12,238 bases of DNA, taken from JOPF133 sp052144935 (GTDB lineage Bacteria > Acidobacteriota > Terriglobia > Bryobacterales > Bryobacteraceae). This document shows, piece by piece, positions 6,728-12,238 of this stretch (the first letter of the stretch is position 1; each line of letters opens with the position of its first letter). Below the pieces are notes generated by a model, which did no database searches, had not been told where the DNA came from, and was given only the letters and a program-made list of their open reading frames with translations. A program made the translations under genes and the position numbers. The stretch lies in contig JBKQPR010000025.1 of the NCBI GenBank assembly GCA_052144935.1, forward strand, positions 1-12,238, given 5' to 3'.

Positions 6728-8173
6728 GGGTTTTCTTTGCAGGCTGCGCAACTCGTCCGCGGTGAGCCGCCGCCAGTTGCCGATGGTCAGATCGCCGATG
6801 CGGATGGGGCCTATGGCGGTGCGCACCAGCTTGAGCACTTTGCTTCCCACCGCCTCGATCATGCGGCGCACCTGGCGGTTGCGCCCTTCGGTGATGGTCA
6901 GTTCGATAAAGGTGTACTTGGCGCTGTCGCGCAGGCGTTTGGCCTCGGCGGACCGGGTGGGGCCATCGCTCAGTAGTACGCCCTGGCGCAATTGTTCGAT
7001 CTGTTGGTCGCTCAACAGGGTGGAAGTTTTCACTTGATAGGTTTTGGAAATTTTGTACTCGGGGTTGGTGAGGCGCTCGGCGAAAGCGGTGTCGTTGGTC
7101 ATCAGGAGCAGGCCGCTGGTGTCGAGGTCCAGGCGGCCTACCGGAGACAGCCAGGCGCCAGCGTCCTGTAGCAGGCCGTAGACCGTGGGGCGGCCTTCCG
7201 GATCCCGCCAGGTGGTGAGGTAGCCCTTCGGCTTGTAGAGAAGAACGTACTGTTGCGGGGCGCCATGGAGCGGTTTCCCATCGAGCGTAACCCGGTCTTT
7301 TTCCAGGTCCACCCAATGGTCGGGGTTGGTCACCAGTTTGCCGTTCACGCGCACCCGGCCGGCGCCAATCCAGGTTCGGGCGTCCGCGCGCGACCCCCAG
7401 CCGGCCTTGGAGAAGACGCGTTCGAGAGTCTTCAGGGGGCGGTTCCCGGTGGGCGCGCGGTTCCTGGCTGGCGGGCGATTCCCGGCTGGCGGGCGATTCC
7501 CGAGCGACAGACGATCGTCGGTAGGCGGACGCGCCCCGGCCGACCGGCGGTTCTCAGTTGGCCGGCGATTCCCGGTAAACGGACGGGCCCCTACCGGCGG
7601 GCGGTTCTCCGCTGGCGGACGCTTCCCGACCGGCGCGCGGTTCGCAACTGGCGGGCGGTTCGCGGCTGGCGGGCGATTCCCGGTAGGCGCACCCACCCCG
7701 GCCGACCGGCGGTTCTCAGTTGACGGGCGACCCCCGGTAAACGGACGCGCCCCTACCGGCGGGCGGTTCCCAACTGGCGAACGCTCCCCGACCGGCGCGC
7801 GGTTCGCAACTGGCGGGCGGTTCGCGGCTGACGGGCGACCCCCGGTAGGCGGACGCGCCCTGTCCGACCGGCGGTTCTCGGTTGGCGCGCGTTTCCCGGC
7901 TGGCGGACGATCCCCGAGCGGCCGGCGATCATCGGTGGGCGGACGCGCCCTGGCCGACCGGCGGTTCTCAGTTGGCGGGCGTTTCCCGGTTGGCGGATGC
8001 TCCCCGAGCGACGGGGGATCGTCGGTGGGCGGACGCGCCCTGGCCGAACGGCGGTTCCCCGTTGGCGGGCGGTTCTCTGCCGGCGGACGCTTTCCGGCCG
8101 AAAGGCGATTCCCACTTCGCCGATAGTCCTTAGTGGGCGGGCGATTCCTGGTTGGCGGGCGGGATTGCTTCAT
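6725..8173 (-). CDS. RsuA/RluB-family 16S/23S rRNA pseudouridine synthase with hexapeptide-repeat N-terminus
   Basis: A 482-residue protein. Residues 248-482 are a complete RsuA-family enzyme: an S4 RNA-binding domain (about 248-290, with SRADARTWIGAGRVRVNGK) and a catalytic domain with GRLDLDTSGLLLMTND at 346-361, where Asp349 is the catalytic aspartate. RTAIGPIRIGDL at 451-462 is also typical. It converts a specific rRNA uridine to pseudouridine. Residues 10-243 are 39 hexapeptides of the form (N/A/K)R(P/R)(P/S)(T/A/V)(G/E), Arg/Pro-rich and probably disordered, doubling the normal length of about 240. Disordered basic tails are known in some relatives; this exact-period one I have not seen. 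ATG 8173 is the only ATG before the S4 domain. A GTG inside the repeats lacks a ribosome site, and 8173 itself lacks a clear Shine-Dalgarno. Divergent from the amidohydrolase gene. Confidence 0.9.
   Translation of the reverse strand: MKQSRPPTRNRPPTKDYRRSGNRLSAGKRPPAENRPPTGNRRSARARPPTDDPPSLGEHPPTGKRPPTENRRSARARPPTDDRRPLGDRPPAGKRAPTENRRSDRARPPTGGRPSAANRPPVANRAPVGERSPVGNRPPVGARPFTGGRPSTENRRSAGVGAPTGNRPPAANRPPVANRAPVGKRPPAENRPPVGARPFTGNRRPTENRRSAGARPPTDDRLSLGNRPPAGNRPPARNRAPTGNRPLKTLERVFSKAGWGSRADARTWIGAGRVRVNGKLVTNPDHWVDLEKDRVTLDGKPLHGAPQQYVLLYKPKGYLTTWRDPEGRPTVYGLLQDAGAWLSPVGRLDLDTSGLLLMTNDTAFAERLTNPEYKISKTYQVKTSTLLSDQQIEQLRQGVLLSDGPTRSAEAKRLRDSAKYTFIELTITEGRNRQVRRMIEAVGSKVLKLVRTAIGPIRIGDLTIGNWRRLTADELRSLQRKP
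7445..8146 (-). repeat. 18-bp coding minisatellite, about 39 units
   Basis: Each 18-bp unit encodes one hexapeptide of the pseudouridine synthase extension, and I count 39 consecutive units with no length change. Higher-order repeats are visible. Nine units (162 bp) are duplicated as 7481-7642 and 7643-7804, each starting at the protein level with NRAPVG and containing ARPFTG and NRRSAG. Five units (90 bp) are duplicated as 7877-7966 and 7967-8056, containing NRRSAR and ARPPTD. All indels implied by this structure are multiples of 18 bp, so the frame has been kept. The GC content is very high. Confidence 0.92.
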
Positions 8174-8187
8174 CGCGGATTAACGGA

Positions 8188-9459
8188 TTGAGCGGCTCTT
8201 ACGATGCTACAGTAAAAAGAGGGCACAAACAGACGGGCACGATTCTGATTCGGGGCGCTCGTCAACTGCTGACCTTACGCGGCCCCAAAGAACCCCGGCG
8301 CGGGTGGCAACTCAAGGAACTCGGCGTAATTCCCGATGGCGCTCTCCTGATTCAGAATGGCGTGATAGTGGAGGCCGGTCCCACGCGCCGCGTCGAGAAC
8401 CTCTCGGAGGCGCGAGGCTCCACCGAAATCAACGCCGCCGGGCGTGTGGTCATGCCCGGATTCGTGGACTCCCACACGCATTTGCTGTGGCCGCCGGGCA
8501 GGCCCGACGGAGCGGATCCGGACCATGCCGTCCGGTACATACGGATGGCCACGGGCCAGCGGATCGAGTCGCGCGCCCGACAGCGCCTCGACGCCATGGC
8601 GCGGCACGGCACCACCACCGTGGAGGTGAAGACCGGCTTCGGGCCGGACGAGAACGTGGAGGCCAAGCTATTGCGCGTGCTGGCCGCCTTACAGAACCAG
8701 CCACTGGACACCGCGGCCACTTTCCTGCTGAACCTGCCTGAGAAGGGACGCGAGGAGGCGCTCGACCTGGTCATCAACGACCTGCTGCCCAGGATTCGCC
8801 GCGGCCGCCTGGCGCGCTTCGCCGACGCTTTCTGGAATGACGATCCGGCGTTCGCCCCCGGCCTGCGGCGCTACCTGCACGCGGCCCAGGCGCTGGGCTT
8901 CCGCTGCAAGATCCACGCCCAGAGTCCCCATCCGGCGGCTGCGATCGTGCAAGGCGCGGCCCACCAGGCGGTGAGCGTGGACCATCTGGAATACGCCGCG
9001 GCCGAGGAGGCTGCCCTGCTGGCCGGCGCCATGGTCGCCACGCTGCTGCCTGCCGACTCCTTTCGCCGCCGCGGACCCGCCGCGCCCGCGCGCATCTTTG
9101 CGGATGCCGGCGTGGCCATCGCCCTGGCCAGCAATTTCAATCCGCTCGAGACTCCCACGTTCAATATGCAGGCGGTCGTATCGCTGGCTACCCGGGAATT
9201 CGGCCTGACTCCCGAGGAGGCCATCTGCGCAGCCACTATCAATGGCGCCCATGCCTTGGATCTGGCCGGCAGCACGGGGTCCCTGGAGTGCGGCAAGTCG
9301 GCCGACGTGCTGATCCTCAACGTCGGCGATTATCGGGACTTGGCCGAGAACTTCGGAGGCAACCTGGTCCGCATGACCATGCGCCATGGGGAGATCATTT
9401 ACCGTGAAGGTGCGGTCGGCCCCAAATGCGGTTCCGAGGTGACGCCGGCAAAGCACTAG
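8188..9459 (+). CDS. Imidazolonepropionase (HutI)-like amidohydrolase, start uncertain
   Basis: A 423-residue protein if started at TTG 8188. It has the amidohydrolase layout: a small beta domain (ILIRGARQLL), then GFVDSHTHLLW with the metal-binding HxH pair (His96, His98), GTTTVEVKTGFG as in HutI, KIHA with the next metal His243, and VDHLEYA as in HutI. HutI opens the imidazolone ring in histidine breakdown. Two HutI positions differ: the HADE motif reads HAQS, so the catalytic Glu is Ser, and the SDFNPG motif reads SNFNPL, so the last metal Asp is Asn (Asn316, codon 9133-9135). The function may therefore differ from HutI, and no other hut gene is nearby. The frame has no ATG near its start. 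TTG 8152 and 8188 lack ribosome sites, and homology begins at ACG 8239. Confidence 0.75.
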   Translation: MSGSYDATVKRGHKQTGTILIRGARQLLTLRGPKEPRRGWQLKELGVIPDGALLIQNGVIVEAGPTRRVENLSEARGSTEINAAGRVVMPGFVDSHTHLLWPPGRPDGADPDHAVRYIRMATGQRIESRARQRLDAMARHGTTTVEVKTGFGPDENVEAKLLRVLAALQNQPLDTAATFLLNLPEKGREEALDLVINDLLPRIRRGRLARFADAFWNDDPAFAPGLRRYLHAAQALGFRCKIHAQSPHPAAAIVQGAAHQAVSVDHLEYAAAEEAALLAGAMVATLLPADSFRRRGPAAPARIFADAGVAIALASNFNPLETPTFNMQAVVSLATREFGLTPEEAICAATINGAHALDLAGSTGSLECGKSADVLILNVGDYRDLAENFGGNLVRMTMRHGEIIYREGAVGPKCGSEVTPAKH

Positions 9460-9471
9460 AGGGCGCGCGAC

Positions 9472-9513
9472 AACCCTCCGCGCGGCACGCGCGCTAACCC
9501 TCCGCGCGGCACG
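9472..9513. repeat. Two copies of an 18-bp direct repeat
   Basis: AACCCTCCGCGCGGCACG occurs at 9472-9489 and again, identical, at 9496-9513, separated by 6 bases (period 24). It lies between the convergent ends of the amidohydrolase gene and the PEBP gene, starting 12 bases after the former's stop. The copies are GC-rich and contain the palindrome CCGCGCGG, which may allow hairpins, but no T-run follows to make a standard terminator. The remaining bases up to 9696 contain no convincing gene. Confidence 0.8.
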
Positions 9514-9696
9514 GTCGATTGCCGGCAATGGCTGCGGCTTGCGCGCGCCAGCTTGGGTAACCATGATCGATTTGGCGAAGACTGGCGTTCCGGACCGTGT
9601 GCGACGATGCCAGGAGGCCCTTGGAAGCCGCTATGATCGACCTCGCGGAGACGGCGGGGCTGGTTTCGCTTGCCTGGATGGGGCGCGTGTAGAAGC

Positions 9697-10152
9697 TCAG
9701 CGCCTCTGGAAGCGCCCCATGTACTGGGCTTCCGCCAGCACGTGGCCTTTGATGGCGCGCAGCAGCTCCGCTCGCGGAATGCCTGCGCCCAGGCCGAGGG
9801 TGTGCACATCCAACGCGTGCAACTTGAAGAAATAGCGATGGGGGCTGCCCTTGGGCGGGCAGGGTCCGCCGTAGCCCAGTTTCCCGAAATCGTTCACCCC
9901 GCTCACCCCCAGCGATTCTGGCTTGTAGCCCTGTGGCAGAGCGCGAACCTTGGCGGGAATGTCGTAGAGCAGCCAATGGCACCACACGCCCGCGGGGGCG
10001 TCCGGATCCTCCACCACCAGCGCAAAACTGCGGGCCTCCACGGAAGGATCGGTCCATTCCAAAGACGGCGAAAGGTCGGCGCCCTGGCAGGAGTGCAACT
10101 CAGGGATCCAGCCACCCTCCGCAAATGCGTTCGAAGACAGATGAAAAGGCAT
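9697..10152 (-). CDS. YbhB/YbcL family PEBP (Raf kinase inhibitor-like) protein
   Basis: A 151-residue protein of the phosphatidylethanolamine-binding family. The family landmarks occur in order: FHLSSNAFAEGGWIP at the N-terminus, CQGADLSPSLEW, VVEDPDAPAG with the ligand-pocket DPD, CHWLLYDIP with the conserved His, and GPCPPKGSPHRYFFKLHALD. The bacterial members' role is not well defined; small anionic ligands or phospholipid head groups are proposed. No signal peptide is seen, so it is probably cytoplasmic. ATG 10152 fits the usual family N-terminus. ATG 10182 has a better ribosome site (AAGG about 8 bases away) and would add ten residues. It is divergent from the Gly/Tyr-rich gene and convergent with the amidohydrolase gene. 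Confidence 0.9.
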   Translation of the reverse strand: MPFHLSSNAFAEGGWIPELHSCQGADLSPSLEWTDPSVEARSFALVVEDPDAPAGVWCHWLLYDIPAKVRALPQGYKPESLGVSGVNDFGKLGYGGPCPPKGSPHRYFFKLHALDVHTLGLGAGIPRAELLRAIKGHVLAEAQYMGRFQRR

Positions 10153-10170
10153 TAATTTACCGCGCATACG

Positions 10171-10199
10171 ATAGTAGCGCATTCCTGCCACCTTGCGAA
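10171..10199 (-). promoter_or_regulatory. Possible promoter of the PEBP gene
   Basis: On the minus strand TTCGCA (10199-10194) and TACTAT (10176-10171) are spaced by 17 bases, each matching 4 of 6 consensus positions. Transcription would start near 10164, just before ATG 10152, which would exclude the upstream start candidates at 10167 and 10182. The match is modest. Confidence 0.25.
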
Positions 10200-10241
10200 C
10201 GCCTGCGGGCGGGAGTAAGCTGCGAATTAGGAGTGATTTCC

Positions 10242-11036
10242 ATGCGGGTTCTTCAGATACTTGCGTTAAGTTGCATCCTCGCCGGCGGCGCCATGGCGCA
10301 GCGCGGCGGCGGCGGCGGTCACGGCGGCGGAGGCGGCGGTGGGCATATGGGCGGCGGTGGGGCGGGCATCGGCGGCGGCGGGCATTTCAGCGGCGGTGGG
10401 GCGGCCATCGGCGGTGGATTCCACGCCAGCGGCGGAGCCGTCGGCGGCATCGGCCGCGGAGTGGTGGGCGGCGGATTCGCGAACGGCTACCGCGGGTACG
10501 GTTACGGCGGCTACGGATTCCGCGGCTATGGTTACGGCTACCGTGGCGTCTACGGCGGTTATTACTGGCCCTACTGGGGTTACGGCTTGGGTTACTGGCC
10601 GTATTACTACGGTTACGGCTCCTATCCTTATTACGATTACAACTATTATCCTTACTACGACACGACCTACAGCGCGGGCTACGCTTCTCCGGCGTATCAG
10701 CAATCGCCTAATGTGACGGCGGTTTATCCGCAACAGGCCCCGACCGTGGTATATGCGGACCAGCCGCGTCCGGGGATGCATGAGTATGACCAATACGGCC
10801 AGGAGGTCCAGCCACCGGCGGGCGCGAGCGCGGCTCCGGCGGGATCGCCGATCTATTTGATCGCCTTCAAGGACAAGAACATTCTGGCCGCTGCGGCTTA
10901 CTGGGTGAGCGGGCAGACCCTGCACTACGTCACCCTGGAGCACGAAGAAAAGCAAGTGGATCTTTCCGCGGTGGACCGCGACTTGAGTTTGCGGCTCAAT
11001 CGCGAGCGGCACGTTCAGTTTCAGTTGCCGCAGTAG
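10242..11036 (+). CDS. Secreted Gly- then Tyr-rich protein with acidobacterial-type C-terminal domain
   Basis: A 264-residue protein. Residues 1-19 are a Sec signal peptide (MRVLQILALSCILAGGAMA, cleavage before Gln20). Residues 21-80 are Gly-rich with scattered His. Residues 83-148 are Tyr/Gly-rich with YGYGGYG-like repeats and a run of YY pairs. Residues 149-200 are a Pro/Gln/Ala linker. Residues 202-264 form a compact domain (SPIYLIAFKDKNILAAAAYWVSG, then HYVTLEHEEKQVDL and SLRLNRERHVQFQLP) that I recall from many acidobacterial envelope proteins of unknown function. The low-complexity part may be disordered, adhesive or structural in the periplasm or cell surface. ATG 10242 has an excellent ribosome site (TTAGGAG, 8 bases away). 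The reading frame continues upstream, but only antisense to the PEBP gene. No enzymatic motif is visible. Confidence 0.88.
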   Translation: MRVLQILALSCILAGGAMAQRGGGGGHGGGGGGGHMGGGGAGIGGGGHFSGGGAAIGGGFHASGGAVGGIGRGVVGGGFANGYRGYGYGGYGFRGYGYGYRGVYGGYYWPYWGYGLGYWPYYYGYGSYPYYDYNYYPYYDTTYSAGYASPAYQQSPNVTAVYPQQAPTVVYADQPRPGMHEYDQYGQEVQPPAGASAAPAGSPIYLIAFKDKNILAAAAYWVSGQTLHYVTLEHEEKQVDLSAVDRDLSLRLNRERHVQFQLPQ

Positions 11037-11063
11037 GGGCACAACCACCCCTCGGCCAACGGC

Positions 11064-11106
11064 GGGCCCGGATGGCACAGCGTGCCGATTCCTCCATCCG
11101 GCGCCC
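11064..11106 (+). terminator. Hairpin after the Gly/Tyr-rich gene, weak terminator candidate
   Basis: CCGGATGG (11068-11075) pairs with CCATCCGG (11094-11101). GGGC (11064-11067) extends the stem with GCCC (11103-11106) across a single-base bulge. A competing small hairpin GGCAC-AGC-GTGCC lies at 11074-11086. It starts 28 bases after the stop codon, where a terminator would be expected, but no T-run follows. It may be a Rho-independent-like brake, an mRNA-stabilising structure or chance. Confidence 0.3.
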
Positions 11107-11130
11107 GTCCGTTCGAAGCGTTAGCATGAA

Positions 11131-12238
11131 ATGAACATCAGCGTGACTATCCAAACGGCCGGCCAGGACGTCCGTTACGCCGTCCGCAGTCTGCGCAAGT
11201 CCCCTGGGTTTACGGCATTGGCTGTTCTGGCGATGGCGCTCGGCATCGGAGCCAACACCGCGGTTTTCACTGTAGTAAACGCGGTGCTCTTGCGCCCACT
11301 GCCTCTTTTCCAACCAGAGCGGCTGTTCCTGATCTCCTACCAGCCGCGCGTTGGCCCTGGCGTTATTGCCGGCAGGCCTAGCCTGTCGAACCACGACTAT
11401 GTCGAACTCCAGCGGCGGACCCACGCCTTTGAGCGCGTCACGGCTTTTATCGGGACGCAGGTCACCATGACCGGAGTGGGAGACGCCGTTCGCTTGCCGG
11501 CGGGGCTCGTCACATCGAGTTTCTTTCCGGTTCTGCGTGTAAGCCCGGCGATGGGCAGAGCTTTCGCCGCCCAGGAAGAGGAACGCGGCTCCCCAGGTGT
11601 GGTTGTGCTGAGCGAGGGACTCTGGCGCAGCCGTTTTGTGGCGGATCCGAACATCCTGGGAAAGTCCATCACTGTGGACGGGATCAAGCGTAGCGTGATT
11701 GGCGTCATGCCGGCCGGGTTCGCGTTTCCGGGCGACGCCGCATTGTGGTTGCCTCTGACGGTGGGATCCGGCCCGGGGAACTCCTTTTTCCCGTCCGCCT
11801 TCGGGCGATTGCGGCCGTCTGTTACTCAGCGGCAGGCGCAGGCGGAACTGGAAGCGCTGGCTCCGCAGTTACCCTGGCAACATCTGATGGCGGCGGCCGG
11901 CGCGCCGAATAGAAACGGTTGGGTCGCCGAGGTTCTCCCGCTCCAGGATCTGTTCGTCGGCCAGATTCGGAAATCGCTTCTCGTCTTCATGGGAGCAGTC
12001 GCCTTCGTGTTGTCGATCGCGTGCGCCAATGTGGCCAATCTGCTGCTGATGAAGGGATCCCTGCGCCGCCAGGAGATGGCAGTGCGCACGGCGCTGGGGG
12101 CGCCGCGGAGCCGGCTGATTCGACAGTTGCTGACCGAGAGCGCGATGCTATCGCTCGGCGGCGCCATAGCTGGATTGTTGTTAGCGATTTTTGGAGTCCG
12201 CGCTCTGCTCGCACTCGCGCCGGCCGGAATCATTCCCC
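11131..12238 (+). CDS. ADOP-type FtsX/MacB-like ABC permease, 5' part
   Basis: The frame is open from ATG 11131 to the window end (369 codons visible); full proteins of this family are about 800 residues. The start (QDVRYAVRSLRKSPGFTALA, then LGIGANTAVFTVVNAVLLRPLP) is the typical MacB_PCD entry with the first membrane segment. A periplasmic domain follows, with VIGVMPAGFAFPG and FGRLRPSVTQ. Near residue 290 the FtsX core begins: a membrane segment, ACANVANLLLMKGSLRRQEMAVRTALGA, and RLIRQLLTESAML. Acidobacterial ADOP permeases are two fused FtsX modules without an ATPase partner alongside; they probably act in export or mechanotransmission, with substrate unknown. No Shine-Dalgarno is evident, and a two-codon ATGAAATGA frame overlaps the start. 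A GTG at 11143 is an alternative start. Confidence 0.92.
   Translation, partial: MNISVTIQTAGQDVRYAVRSLRKSPGFTALAVLAMALGIGANTAVFTVVNAVLLRPLPLFQPERLFLISYQPRVGPGVIAGRPSLSNHDYVELQRRTHAFERVTAFIGTQVTMTGVGDAVRLPAGLVTSSFFPVLRVSPAMGRAFAAQEEERGSPGVVVLSEGLWRSRFVADPNILGKSITVDGIKRSVIGVMPAGFAFPGDAALWLPLTVGSGPGNSFFPSAFGRLRPSVTQRQAQAELEALAPQLPWQHLMAAAGAPNRNGWVAEVLPLQDLFVGQIRKSLLVFMGAVAFVLSIACANVANLLLMKGSLRRQEMAVRTALGAPRSRLIRQLLTESAMLSLGGAIAGLLLAIFGVRALLALAPAGIIP

Noticed and set aside
5480..6976. A 498-codon plus-strand frame opposite the arabinofuranosidase gene
   Set aside because: It is the antisense shadow of a GC-rich gene with clear GH51 motifs and shows no recognisable domain of its own.
7326..8126. 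A long plus-strand open frame (266 codons) rich in GGRFP-type repeats, plus other open frames across the same stretch
   Set aside because: The 18-bp repeat has a length divisible by three and contains no stop in several frames, so long frames are expected on both strands. Only the minus frame joins a recognisable enzyme.
7445..8146. Possible CRISPR array because of regular short repeats
   Set aside because: The period is 18 bp with no unique spacers and the units are degenerate and coding; this is a tandem minisatellite.
10193..10221. TTGCGA and TAAGCT as a promoter for the Gly/Tyr-rich gene
   Set aside because: Only 7 of 12 consensus positions match, and the predicted start of transcription would fall at the ribosome binding site.

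Overview
The window is GC-rich bacterial DNA, most likely from the phylum Acidobacteriota (Solibacter/Bryobacter-like). Two things point there: an orphan FtsX/MacB-type permease of the ADOP kind running off the right end, and a secreted Gly/Tyr-rich protein whose C-terminal domain I associate with acidobacterial genomes. No rRNA, tRNA, CRISPR array, integrase or transposase was seen. Taxonomy is inferred from gene content only.

Left part (about 400-4900, all minus strand): a compact defence-like block. In transcription order it has a 46-residue unknown protein, an 87-residue coiled-coil protein and a 969-residue single-chain restriction-modification enzyme. The enzyme has a PD-(D/E)xK-like N-terminus, an N6-adenine methylase core and a type ISP-like C-terminus, but no helicase. 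After these comes a separately promoted two-gene toxin-antitoxin-like unit: a DUF6932-like nucleotidyltransferase overlapping an XRE-type HTH protein by 4 bases. An imperfect palindrome fills the promoter spacer of this pair and could be the operator for autoregulation. Bases 1-399 hold no convincing gene.

Middle (5009-9459): a Tat-exported GH51 alpha-L-arabinofuranosidase (minus) with a LacI/cre-like operator just upstream. Next is an RsuA-family pseudouridine synthase (minus) whose N-terminal half consists of about 39 exact-length hexapeptide repeats, an 18-bp minisatellite of about 700 bp. Diverging from it is an imidazolonepropionase-like amidohydrolase (plus) with no ATG start and with substitutions at a metal-ligand position and a catalytic position.

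Right part (9460-12238): a short convergent intergenic region with an 18-bp direct repeat, a YbhB/YbcL-type PEBP protein (minus), a divergently transcribed secreted Gly/Tyr-rich protein (plus), and the 5' part of an ADOP permease gene (plus), cut by the window edge.

The best candidates for a second look are the defence block with its promoter-embedded operator, the minisatellite-extended pseudouridine synthase and the altered HutI-like active site.
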